A stretch of 64,000 nucleotides of DNA, taken from Actinomycetospora callitridis. Its GTDB lineage: Bacteria; Actinomycetota; Actinomycetes; Mycobacteriales; Pseudonocardiaceae. Below the pieces are notes generated by a model, which was not told the DNA's origin, did no database searches, and saw only the letters and a list, made by a program, of their open reading frames with translations. The first letter of the stretch is position 1. Every line of letters begins with the position of its first letter. A program made the translations under genes and the position numbers. The DNA is taken from NCBI RefSeq assembly GCF_028737265.1, contig NZ_JAQZAK010000002.1, forward strand, positions 248,001 through 312,000. Direction: 5' to 3'. Shown here piece by piece: positions 41,750 to 49,506 of the stretch.

Positions 41750-42712
41750 GTGAGCAGCCGTCGCACCATCGACTGGGTCGCCGTCCGCCAGGCCGCCCTG
41801 CACGACCAGATCCGGCATGCCGACCTCCTGGAGTTCGGCGTGCTCTCGAGCACGATCGCGCGCCGGGTCGAGGCCGGAGTCTGGGATCGGAGCGCCTACG
41901 GCGTCATCTCCCTGGCGGGGACGCCGCGAACGACCGAGCAGCACCTCGCCGGCGCGGTCCTGTACGCGGGACGGGGCGCCGTGCTCTCGGGTGCGGCGGC
42001 CGCGCGTCTGCACGGCCTCGAGCGCGTCCCGAAGGATCCGATGGGTACCGCGCTGGTGCTCGTGGAGCACGGTCGCCATCGGGTGTCTCGACCCCCGATC
42101 ACGGTGGTGCGCACCCACCGACTCCCGCCGCCGACGGAGATCCACGGGCTCCCGGTCGCCCCCGTCACGCGGGCCGTCGTCGAGGCGGCGTGCCGCATGA
42201 CGACGGTCGACGATCGACGCGCGCTCCTCGCCGAGGCGGTCCAGCGCAGGTTCACGACGGCGCGAGCCCTCCGTGCGGAACTGGAATCGGGCTGCGGCCG
42301 AGGAACGGCCCGGGTGCGACCCGTCCTCGCCGAGATCGAGGACGGCGTGCGCTCCGTGCCCGAGGCGCGGGCCCGATCGCTCGCAGCCTCGATCGCGGAA
42401 CTGCCCCCGATGATGTGGAACCCGCGACTCGTCCTCGAGGACGGGACCTTCCTCGCCGAACCGGACGGGTGGCTCGACGACGTCGGACTCGCCTGGGAAA
42501 TCCATTCGTTCCGCCACCACGCCGACCCGGACGCCTTCGGCGACACGATGCGACGCCAGGCCCGCATGACCGGCCAGGACGTGCACGTCGTGGCGCACAC
42601 GCCGCGCCAGCTCCACGAGGAGCGGGCGCAGGTCCGCCGAGATCTCCTCGCTGCCTATGCCGCCGCCTCTCGACGTCCCCGCCCGGCGGTCCGGGCGCAG
42701 CGCGCCGCCTGA
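41750..42712 (+). CDS. AbiEi-like winged-helix/putative endonuclease-fold protein
   Basis: 320 aa. The N-terminal region (about residues 18-60, HADLLEFGVLSSTIARRVEAGVWDRSAYGV) matches the AbiEi-type antitoxin winged helix common in actinomycetes. The middle GAAAARLHGLERVP and GLPVAPVTRAVVEAACRM are also typical. The C-terminal 90 residues resemble the DUF559/Vsr-like nuclease fold (LAEPDGWLDDVGLAWEIHSFRHHADPD...RRQARMTGQDVHVVAHTP), but the usual catalytic acid-x-Lys is Glu250-x-His252. No AbiEii toxin partner lies beside it. The GTG at 41750 is the best start. It is framed by two different repeat pairs, suggesting acquisition as a unit. Confidence 0.75.
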   Translation: MSSRRTIDWVAVRQAALHDQIRHADLLEFGVLSSTIARRVEAGVWDRSAYGVISLAGTPRTTEQHLAGAVLYAGRGAVLSGAAAARLHGLERVPKDPMGTALVLVEHGRHRVSRPPITVVRTHRLPPPTEIHGLPVAPVTRAVVEAACRMTTVDDRRALLAEAVQRRFTTARALRAELESGCGRGTARVRPVLAEIEDGVRSVPEARARSLAASIAELPPMMWNPRLVLEDGTFLAEPDGWLDDVGLAWEIHSFRHHADPDAFGDTMRRQARMTGQDVHVVAHTPRQLHEERAQVRRDLLAAYAAASRRPRPAVRAQRAA

Positions 42713-42724
42713 TCCCCAGCTTGT

Positions 42725-42780
42725 CCACGCACCCAGGGCGTCCCTCGCTGCTCACAGCGCAGCCAAGGCGTCCCTCGCTC
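42725..42780 (+). repeat. 56-bp direct repeat, right copy 1
   Basis: Begins CCACGCACCCAGGGCGTCCC, 13 bases after the nuclease-like stop. Identical to copy 2 except one base (GCGC versus GCAC). Carries the 13-mer GGCGTCCCTCGCT twice (42737-42749 and 42767-42779). Confidence 0.9.
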
Positions 42781-42800
42781 GGCACCGCCACCCGCGCCAC

Positions 42801-42856
42801 CCACGCACCCAGGGCGTCCCTCGCTGCTCACAGCACAGCCAAGGCGTCCCTCGCTC
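42801..42856 (+). repeat. 56-bp direct repeat, right copy 2
   Basis: Second copy, 20 bases after the first, with the 13-mer at 42813-42825 and 42843-42855. The near identity of the two copies points to a recent duplication. Confidence 0.9.
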
Positions 42857-42910
42857 CCCCCTCACCACGCCGGGCCGCTGCCGCCGGGCGCGCCAACCGG
42901 CCCCGGACGT

Positions 42911-42950
42911 ACGACGGCCCCTCCCGGAGGGTTCCGGGAGGGGCCGTCGT
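42911..42950. terminator. Strong bidirectional terminator, 18-bp perfect stem
   Basis: ACGACGGCCCCTCCCGGA (42911-42928), loop GGGT, TCCGGGAGGGGCCGTCGT (42933-42950). Lies 16 bases from the stop of the YccA-like gene (42966) and downstream of the repeat island, closing both sides. Confidence 0.92.
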
Positions 42951-42965
42951 CGTCGGTGCCGCGCG

Positions 42966-43781
42966 CTACTGCCGGAAGTAGCTGAGCAGCTGCAGGATCT
43001 CGATGTAGAGCCAGACCAGCGTGGTCATGAAGCCGAAGGCGAGGTACCACGCGAACCGCGCGGGGACGCCGGCCTTGACCGCCTGGTCGGCCTGGTCGAA
43101 GTCGAGCAGCAGCATGAACGCGCCGATGCCGATGCAGACCAGGCTGAAGATGATCGCCAGCGGACCGCCCGAGCGCAGGCCCAGGCCGCCGTCGACGAAG
43201 AAGCTGATCAGCAGGTTCGCGACCATGAGGATCAGGACGCCGATGGCGGCGCCGATGACCATCTTCGTCAGGCGGGGCGTCACCCGGATGGCGCCGGTCT
43301 TGTAGACGACCAGCATCCCGATGAAGACACCGAGCACACCGAGGATCGCCTGGAAGCCGATGCCGGCGTACTGGCTGCTGGCACTCTCGAGGAGCCCGGT
43401 CAGCGATCCGAGCGCCACGCCCTCCGCGATGGAGTAGCCCAGCACGAGCGCCTTGTTGGTGCTCTGCTTGAAGATGATGATCAGAGCGAGGACGAGTCCG
43501 ACGACGAGTCCACCGATGATGCCGATGAACCCGAGGCCGACCACGGCGCTCGCGATACCGACGGCGATGGCGAGGACGGCGTTGAGCGCCGTCTTCTGAA
43601 CGACGTCGTCGACGGTCAGCGGGCGGTCCTGAGCCCCCGCCGTCGGCATCGGGCTCCCGCCCGTACCTCCGCCGAACATGCCACCCGCGCCGGCCATGCC
43701 GGCCGGGGCGGCGCCGAACCGCGCATACCCACCCGGTGAGGTGGGCAGGTTGCGGAACGCCGGGTTGCTGCTGGTGCGCAC
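42966..43781 (-). CDS. Bax inhibitor-1/YccA family membrane protein
   Basis: 271 aa protein with a Gly/Ala/Pro-rich cytoplasmic N-terminus (about 60 residues: GGYARFGAAPAGMAGAGGMFGGG) and seven hydrophobic segments. The family sequence is clear near VLGYSIAEGVALGSLTGLLE and at the end FWYLAFGFMTTLVWLYIEIL-like text (FAWYLAFGFMTTLVWLYIEILQLLSYF). TMBIM/BI-1 members are pH-sensitive calcium-leak channels in other bacteria. The GTG at 43781 follows AGGAGGAGG. An inverted repeat at 43898 lies in the divergent spacer. Confidence 0.9.
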   Translation of the reverse strand: MRTSSNPAFRNLPTSPGGYARFGAAPAGMAGAGGMFGGGTGGSPMPTAGAQDRPLTVDDVVQKTALNAVLAIAVGIASAVVGLGFIGIIGGLVVGLVLALIIIFKQSTNKALVLGYSIAEGVALGSLTGLLESASSQYAGIGFQAILGVLGVFIGMLVVYKTGAIRVTPRLTKMVIGAAIGVLILMVANLLISFFVDGGLGLRSGGPLAIIFSLVCIGIGAFMLLLDFDQADQAVKAGVPARFAWYLAFGFMTTLVWLYIEILQLLSYFRQ

Positions 43782-43897
43782 CTCTCGTCCTCCTCCTACG
43801 CGAAGCCGGCTCCGACGGCGGGATGCCGCCGGCCGGTTCGACCGCGGACTCTCGTCCACCTGGTCCAACGATGGGATGCGGGCTTCGGTTCCCGCGT

Positions 43898-43917
43898 CGG
43901 TAAAAGGAACTTTACCG
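43898..43917. promoter_or_regulatory. Operator-like palindrome upstream of the BI-1 gene
   Basis: CGGTAAA (43898-43904), 6-bp spacer AGGAAC, TTTACCG (43911-43917): perfect 7-bp arms in an AT-richer spot of the 297-bp divergent spacer between the BI-1 gene and the MT0933-type gene. A regulator is not identifiable. Confidence 0.5.
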
Positions 43918-44078
43918 GATTCGGTCACCACGCCCCGTGTCCGCTTCCGCCCGAGATGGGGGGCGGCTCCCAGTCTAGGTCCCCGTTCGGAGGTATGAGC
44001 CCCCGCGGGAGGTGTCATGCTGCGAGGGCGGGGCACCCTCGGGCCGAAGCCCCGCAGTCGGCAGGAAGGGGTGTCGGG

Positions 44079-44321
44079 ATGGATCTCGGCAAGATGGCGG
44101 ACAAGGCCAAGGACTGGGCCGGGAAGAACCCGGACAAGGCCGACGGCTACGTCGACAAGGGTACCGACGCCGTCGGCCAGAAGTTCGGCCACGAGCAGCA
44201 GGTCGACCAGTTCGGCGACAAGGCCAAGGACTACCTGCACGGCGGCCAGGAGCAGCCGCCCCCGCCGGAGGGGCAGGGCCCGCCGCCGCCCCCGCCCGGC
44301 GAGGAGCCCCCGCGCCCCTGA
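44079..44321 (+). CDS. MT0933-like antitoxin-family protein, orphan
   Basis: 80 aa. The first 55 residues match the MT0933_antitox pattern (DLGKMADKAKDWAGKNPDKADGYVDKGTDAVGQKFGHEQQVDQFGDKAKDYL), a short, highly charged Lys/Asp-rich helix protein like Rv0909. The last 25 residues are Pro/Gly-rich and look disordered. ATG at 44079 with GGAAGGGG upstream. In M. tuberculosis Rv0909 sits beside an SRPBCC-type toxin Rv0910; no such partner is next to this gene. It may be an unrelated stress-type small protein of the same fold. Confidence 0.75.
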   Translation: MDLGKMADKAKDWAGKNPDKADGYVDKGTDAVGQKFGHEQQVDQFGDKAKDYLHGGQEQPPPPEGQGPPPPPPGEEPPRP

Positions 44322-44350
44322 CGCGGACTCCCCCGACGCACACCGCGGCC

Positions 44351-44378
44351 CGGCCCGTCGTACGACGGCGCCGGGCCG
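44351..44378. terminator. Candidate terminator after the MT0933-type gene
   Basis: CGGCCCG (44351-44357) can pair with CGGGCCG (44372-44378); alternatively CCGTCGTACGACGG (44355-44368) forms its own 14-bp palindrome. It lies between convergent stops at 44321 and 44430. Confidence 0.5.
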
Positions 44379-44429
44379 TCGTGCGTCCGGGTGCTCGAGA
44401 GTTCGGTTGCTCGGGTGTTCGGCAGCCCG

Positions 44430-46697
44430 TCAGGCCGCGGCGGGCCCGTCCGCGGCGTCGATGCGGATGGCGAGCAGGACCGCGTCGTCGCGCAGCCCGT
44501 CGACCCCGAGCACGCCGAGCAGGCGGTCGCAGAGCTCCTCGACCGGGATGTCGGTCGGCTGGGCGCCGAGGGTGTCGGCGATCAGCTGGGTGCGCTCGTC
44601 CGGGTCGGTGCCGGGCGCCTCGATGAGCCCGTCGGTGTGCAGGAGGAACACGTCCCCCGCCCCGCAGGCCACCACCGTCTCCTCGCGCGGGACCTCCCGC
44701 GTCGCGCCGATCATCGGCGACAGGTTGCCGGTGAGCAGCTCGACCCGGCCGTCGGCCCGCCGCAGCAGCGGCGGCGGGTGCCCGGCGTTGGCGTAGCGCA
44801 TCGTCCAGCCGCCGCCGTCCCCGCGCTCGAGCCGGGCGTAGACCGCCGTGGCCATCGCCGCCATGCCGAGGCCCTTGATGACGTCGTTGCAGCGGTCGAC
44901 GACCTCGGCCGGGCCGAGGCCCTCCCACGCGTAGGAGCGCAGCACCCCGCGCAGCTCGCCCATCGCCGCCGCGGCCCGCAGGTCGTGGCCGACGACGTCG
45001 CCGACCGCGAGGCCGACCGCGCCGTCGGGCAGCGGGAGCATGTCGTACCAGTCGCCGCCGACCTGGGCCCCGTCCGTGGCCGCGAGGTAGCGCGAGGCCA
45101 CCGTCATGCCCGTCATCGGCGGCACCGCGGGCAGCAGGCTGCGCTGCAGGGTCTCCGCCGCGGCGTGCTCGCGGGCGTAGAGCCGGGCGTTGTCGACCGC
45201 GAGGCCGGCGCGCGCCGCGAGGTCGGCGGCGAGGTAGAGGTCGCGCTGGGAGTAGCGCCGGCCGTAGGGCAGCTCCGTGCCGAGGGTCAGCGCACCGAGC
45301 ACCTGCCCGCGGGCCCGCAGCGGGACGACGACGGCCGAGCGGGGCCGCAGCGCCTCGTACCGGCCGAGCAGTTCGGGCTGCTCGGCGATGCCCGCGGGGC
45401 GGACCGGGAGCTCGGGCAGCAACGAGGGCGTACCGCTGCCGAGCGCCTGCCCGACGGGGTCGCGCCCGTCCTCGGTGGGGCTGATCCACCGGCCGAGCCC
45501 GCGGACGTCGTCGACCTTCGACTCGTCGCGGTGGTTGACCGCAGCGCGGCGCACCGACGAGTTGCCGTCGGCCTCCTCGAGCAGGTCGACGCAGCAGAAG
45601 TCGGCCATCGCCGGGACGACGATGCGGGCGAGCGCCTCGGCGACACCGGTGGTGTCGAGGCTCGCCGACATCGCCGACGTCGACTCGGTGAGCAGGCGGA
45701 GCTGCTCACGGGTCTCCTCCGCGGCGGCGAGCGCGGCACGGCGCTCGTTCTCCACCATGACGCGCTCGGTGACGTCGGACTGGACGCCCACGAAGTTGAC
45801 GACGCGGCCCTGGCCGTCGAGCACCGGGGTGATCGACACCTGGTTCCAGAACGCCGTGCCGTCGCGCCGGTAGTTGAGCAGCACCTCGGTGATCGGGCGC
45901 TCCTCGGCCAGCGCGGTGCGGATCCGCGAGATCGAGGCCGGGTCGGTGTTCGGGCCCTGCAGGAAGCGGCAGTTGCGCCCGAGGACCTCGTCGAGCTCGT
46001 AGCCCGTGAGCCGGGAGAACGCCGGGTTGACCCACACCAGCGGGTTCTGCTCGCGCGACGGGTCCGAGATCGTGAACGACAGCTCGGTCGCCACGACGGC
46101 GCGGTCGCGCACCATCTCGAGGTGGCGCTGCGCCCCCGCGCCCGAGAGCTGGAGGAAGACGACCAGCGCGAGCCGGCGCTCGTCGGCGTTCACCGCCTCC
46201 GAGAGCGGGAAGCCGGTGACCCACAGCAGCCGGCCCTCGGCCTCCTCGCGCTCCTCGTCGGTCGCCTCGGAGCCGCGGCGCGCCGCGTCGGAGACGGCCA
46301 CCGGCTCGCCCGAGACGGGGATGCCCTGGGCGACCCGCGAGAGCGGCGACGCGGTGTCGCGCATGGGGCGGCCGGACAGGTCGGTCAGGCCGGCGGCCTC
46401 GCTCCAGGCGTCGACGTCGATCGGCAGCGCCGCGCGACCACCGGTGAGGCCCGCGGCGGAGTCGTTGGCGTAGGTGACGAGCCCCTCGCCCAGGTCGATG
46501 AGCGCGACGGCCGCCGGGGCGGTGTGCAGCACCTGAGGGAGGTCGGGCTCGCGGACCCCGCCCCCGTCGACTCCCCCGTCGACCACGGCGTCCCGCACCT
46601 GCTGGGCCTGGGCGGCGTAGTCCGACCCGATCTCGGTGGACGACCCGCGGTAGTCGGTCGCCACCTCACCGTGGTCGTCCTTCGTCCTGCCCGTCAC
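44430..46697 (-). CDS. LOV-GAF-PP2C (SpoIIE-type) serine phosphatase, blue-light regulated
   Basis: 755 aa. A PAS-like domain (about 50-190) precedes a LOV domain (about 200-315) with every photochemical residue present: GRNCRFLQG with adduct-forming Cys243, NYRRDGTAFWN and Gln306 in VGVQSDVT. A GAF domain follows (about 340-510), then the SpoIIE/PP2C phosphatase (about 530-750) with GGDWYDMLPL, AVGDVVGHD and DDAVLLAIR. RsbU/RsbP-like phosphatases control alternative sigma factors by dephosphorylating anti-anti-sigma factors; light control of that step is inference. The GTG at 46697 is my choice; a weak RBS makes the exact start uncertain. No anti-sigma gene is adjacent. Confidence 0.9.
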   Translation of the reverse strand: MTGRTKDDHGEVATDYRGSSTEIGSDYAAQAQQVRDAVVDGGVDGGGVREPDLPQVLHTAPAAVALIDLGEGLVTYANDSAAGLTGGRAALPIDVDAWSEAAGLTDLSGRPMRDTASPLSRVAQGIPVSGEPVAVSDAARRGSEATDEEREEAEGRLLWVTGFPLSEAVNADERRLALVVFLQLSGAGAQRHLEMVRDRAVVATELSFTISDPSREQNPLVWVNPAFSRLTGYELDEVLGRNCRFLQGPNTDPASISRIRTALAEERPITEVLLNYRRDGTAFWNQVSITPVLDGQGRVVNFVGVQSDVTERVMVENERRAALAAAEETREQLRLLTESTSAMSASLDTTGVAEALARIVVPAMADFCCVDLLEEADGNSSVRRAAVNHRDESKVDDVRGLGRWISPTEDGRDPVGQALGSGTPSLLPELPVRPAGIAEQPELLGRYEALRPRSAVVVPLRARGQVLGALTLGTELPYGRRYSQRDLYLAADLAARAGLAVDNARLYAREHAAAETLQRSLLPAVPPMTGMTVASRYLAATDGAQVGGDWYDMLPLPDGAVGLAVGDVVGHDLRAAAAMGELRGVLRSYAWEGLGPAEVVDRCNDVIKGLGMAAMATAVYARLERGDGGGWTMRYANAGHPPPLLRRADGRVELLTGNLSPMIGATREVPREETVVACGAGDVFLLHTDGLIEAPGTDPDERTQLIADTLGAQPTDIPVEELCDRLLGVLGVDGLRDDAVLLAIRIDAADGPAAA

Positions 46698-46845
46698 CTG
46701 GCGCAGCCTATCGGCCACCACCGGACGTCGATCGGCGGATGACACCCATGAGGACGTCCGAGCCCGGACAGGTGCGTCCGGACAGGTGACGCCACGGGGG
46801 ACACGGTGGGTGTCGGAGCACCCGAGAGGAGGAGGGGGGACCTGC

Positions 46846-47727
46846 TCACACCAGGAAGACCTCACGGGGACCGGGGGCCGAGCCGTCGGGCAGCTCGCGA
46901 TCGCGTCCGGGACGGCCACCGAACGCCGCGCTGGCGGCCAGCTTACGGGCCTGGACCGTCTCCGACAGCGCGAGCTGGCGCGCCCGCCGCCACGGCACCT
47001 CGGCGGACTCCGGCCCGGCCCAGCTCCACGCCTGGTCCAGCCACCGCACGAGCCGCACGCGGTAGGCGGCGCACACGATCTCCGCGGCCCGCCCGGCCGC
47101 CTCGTGGTCGTCGTCGCCGTCGCCCGACCACGGGGCGAGGACGCACAGCCCGTGCGGGTCCTCGACGAAGCCGACGATCTCGCTGAGCGCCCCGACCACG
47201 TCGGCCTCGCAGCCCGACAGCCCGGCGTCGGGGAGCCCGAGTCGGTGCCGGCGGACCTCGGCGACGCCCAGCGCGCGGTACGCGTCGGCGAGCGCGATCT
47301 CCTCGGGGTCGCCGCCGTCGCCCGCGGGCTCCTCGCCGTCGCCGTCCTCCGGCACGATCCCCTCGAGGCGCGCCAGGACCATGTCCAGGGTGTCGGGGTC
47401 GCCGAGGTCGTCCGGGCGCACCACCAGGTCCCCGCCGAGATGCCCGCCGAGGTCGCCGGGGTCGGGGACCGCGATGCCCTCCGGCGGGGTGCACGTGCGA
47501 CCGGGACCGTCCGTCAGCGCGAGCACGTCGACCGACGCGTGCCGCGCGGCGAGGCGGCGCAGCAGGCCGCCGGCGGCGCGGATCTCGTCACGCGGGTGCG
47601 GCGCGACGACGATGAGACGACGGCACGCCCGCAGCGTCAGCGGCCGCAGCCCCTCGAGCTCGCGCCACGGCGGACGCGCGCCCTGCGGCGCGGGGATCCG
47701 CCCCGACAGGTCCCCCGGGTCAGCCAC
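46846..47727 (-). CDS. PIG-L/LmbE-family protein with altered active site
   Basis: 293 aa in the zinc-dependent deacetylase family of MshB and Mca. The metal motif, normally AHPDDE, reads PHPRDE (His44, Arg46, Asp47, Glu48): the position of the catalytic base Asp holds Arg. The later zinc His is likely in GDDDHEAAGRAAEI, and TDGPGR stands at the usual T-D/N-G-E site. The Asp-Gly-rich stretch near residue 140 is an insert. Catalysis may be lost or changed. Start GTG at 47727. Lies downstream of the tRNA, same strand. Confidence 0.75.
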   Translation of the reverse strand: MADPGDLSGRIPAPQGARPPWRELEGLRPLTLRACRRLIVVAPHPRDEIRAAGGLLRRLAARHASVDVLALTDGPGRTCTPPEGIAVPDPGDLGGHLGGDLVVRPDDLGDPDTLDMVLARLEGIVPEDGDGEEPAGDGGDPEEIALADAYRALGVAEVRRHRLGLPDAGLSGCEADVVGALSEIVGFVEDPHGLCVLAPWSGDGDDDHEAAGRAAEIVCAAYRVRLVRWLDQAWSWAGPESAEVPWRRARQLALSETVQARKLAASAAFGGRPGRDRELPDGSAPGPREVFLV

Positions 47728-47980
47728 GGCGCCTCACCTCCCTGCGGGGAAGTCTCGCCGATCTTCTCGCCCGTTCGGAGCAGCTTTCCGGGGGTGGGCG
47801 TCGAGCGGTTCGTCCCGGGCGCCCGAGCGGTCGATCACCGCGGGCCGCAGCACCGGGCCGACCGCTCTCCGCGCTGCCGCTGCGACGGGCGGGTGACGCG
47901 CGGTCGACCGGCCGGGGTGTCGGCGGTGACGGGCGGGCGACGAGCCGGGGAGACGGGTGACGATCCGGTCGGCGATCAGG

Positions 47981-48057
47981 TGGTGCCCTCGGTGGGGTTC
48001 GAACCCACACTGCGGCGATTTTAAGTCGCCTGCCTCTGCCGATTGGGCTACGAGGGC
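47981..48057 (-). tRNA. tRNA, anticodon UAA (Leu, codon UUA), encoded CCA
   Basis: 77 nt including an encoded CCA end. Acceptor GCCCTCG/CGAGGGC, anticodon stem GGCGA/TCGCC with loop CTTAAAA, T arm GTGGG-TTCGAAC-CCCAC, discriminator A73. Anticodon UAA would read UUA (Leu). The variable region is only 5 nt (GCAGT), class I size, whereas bacterial tRNA-Leu normally has a long class II arm. The D stem pairs imperfectly (about three of four). Confidence 0.85.
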
Positions 48058-48080
48058 TTGGTGTCGCGGCAGGCCCGAGC

Positions 48081-48866
48081 CTAGCTCCGCGGGCGTTCCG
48101 GGGTGGTCGGTTCCAGGCCGGCGGCGCGGGCGGCGGTGGCCAGGACGTCCTCGAGCATCGCCGGGGTGAGCCGTCCGGTGAAGGTGTTCTGCTGGCTGAC
48201 GTGGTAGCTCCCGAACACCTCGAGCGGGGCCGCCTCGCCGGGCTCGGCCGGCTCGAGCGTCACGTGCGCCCCGTGCCCGAAGGCCGGCCGGGGACGCGGC
48301 ACCACCCAGCCCGGGTGCCCGCCCGCGGGATCCGGGGTGGCCAGCACGGGGAGCAGCGCCTGCCACCCGAACCCGCCGAGCACGACGACCGCGCGCACGG
48401 TGTCGCGCAGCAGGGCGAGCTCGCGGGCGAGCCACGGCCGGCAGCGGTCGCGCTCGTCCGGCGTGGGCTTGTTCTCGGGCGGGGCGCAGCGCACGGGCGC
48501 GGTGATCCGGACGCCGTCGAGCTCGAGGCCGTCGCCGATCGCGACCGACGTCGGCTGGGAGGCCAGACCGACGGCGTGCAGCGCGGCGTAGAGGACGTCG
48601 CCGCTGCGGTCGCCGGTGAACATGCGCCCGGTGCGGTTGCCGCCGTGGGCCGCGGGGGCGAGACCCACGATCAGCAGCCGCGCATCGACCGCGCCGAACC
48701 CGGGGACCGGGCGGCCCCAGTACGTCTCGTCGCGGAACGCGGCCCGCTTGGTCGCCGCGACCTCCTCCCGCCACGCCACGAGCCGCGGACAGGCCCGACA
48801 TCCCGACACCGCCGCGTCGAGCGCGAGGAGGTCGGGCACGAGCGCGGGGTCAACGGTGCCAGGCAC
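48081..48866 (-). CDS. Uracil-DNA glycosylase, family 5 (UDGb)
   Basis: 261 aa base-excision enzyme that removes uracil, and in this family also other deaminated bases. The UDGb motif [23 protein letters not shown] is intact; iron-sulphur cysteines are in SGCRACPRL and [11 protein letters not shown] and near the C-terminus. The His loop is [16 protein letters not shown]. Start GTG at 48866 overlaps the end of the upstream membrane gene by 17 bases. Comparable to Rv1259. Confidence 0.93.
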   Translation of the reverse strand: MPGTVDPALVPDLLALDAAVSGCRACPRLVAWREEVAATKRAAFRDETYWGRPVPGFGAVDARLLIVGLAPAAHGGNRTGRMFTGDRSGDVLYAALHAVGLASQPTSVAIGDGLELDGVRITAPVRCAPPENKPTPDERDRCRPWLARELALLRDTVRAVVVLGGFGWQALLPVLATPDPAGGHPGWVVPRPRPAFGHGAHVTLEPAEPGEAAPLEVFGSYHVSQQNTFTGRLTPAMLEDVLATAARAAGLEPTTPERPRS

Positions 48867-49506
48867 CCCACGCCTCCCGCGCCGAGAGCACGGCCACGAC
48901 CGCCGACACGGCCGGCGCCGCCACCGAGGGCGCCACGACCGTGCCCGCCAGGAGATCGACGCCGGACGCCGCGAGCAGCACCGCGCACAGCGCGACGACC
49001 AGCACCGGGGGCGCGGCGGCCCGGACGCGGGGATCGCGGTCGGCGCCCTGCGCGCGGGAGGCCCGGGCGTCGGCGGCGACCAGCAGCGGCAGCGCGACCA
49101 CGGCGACGAGGCCGAGCAGGCCGCCGACCAGCGTCTCCCCCGGCCGGGCGGGCGCGAGCGCGTCGGTGATCGCATCGACGGTGCTGTAGACGGCGAGGAC
49201 CACGAACGACACCGTCATCGCGCGCACCGCCCGCTGCTCGCGGCGGGCCGGGTCGCCCGCGAACTGCCAGCGCACCGGCAGCGCGGCGGCCAGCGAGACC
49301 GCCAGGTGCGCGGCCAGCGCCGCCACGCTCGGCAGGGTGGGCCCGTTGCCGGCGAGCCACGCCGCCACCGCGAGCACGGTGGTGTGGACGACGGTGACGG
49401 CCACCAGCGCCCGCACCCGCCGGGCGAGCACGAGCGCCGCGAGCGGCAGGACGCCCGGCGCCCCGGTGCCGGGAGCGCCCGGCGGATCGGCCGGTCGGGC
49501 TGTCAC
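48850..49506 (-). CDS. Hypothetical polytopic membrane protein
   Basis: 218 aa with six or so hydrophobic segments (for example [39 protein letters not shown] text; [41 protein letters not shown]). I do not recognise a family. It starts at a GTG (49506) overlapping the ppx stop in GTGA, and its end overlaps the UDG start, so ppx, this gene and UDG are an operon on the minus strand. Confidence 0.65.
   Translation of the reverse strand: MTARPADPPGAPGTGAPGVLPLAALVLARRVRALVAVTVVHTTVLAVAAWLAGNGPTLPSVAALAAHLAVSLAAALPVRWQFAGDPARREQRAVRAMTVSFVVLAVYSTVDAITDALAPARPGETLVGGLLGLVAVVALPLLVAADARASRAQGADRDPRVRAAAPPVLVVALCAVLLAASGVDLLAGTVVAPSVAAPAVSAVVAVLSAREAWGAWHR

Noticed and set aside
41549..42857. CRISPR-like array around the nuclease gene
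   Set aside because: Only two units on each side, unequal spacers, no cas genes; the repeats are not a CRISPR array.
41538..46819. 16-mer CGGTGGGTGTCGGAGC shared by 41538 and 46804 regions
   Set aside because: Single extra copy in GC-rich DNA with no structure around it; not enough to call an element.
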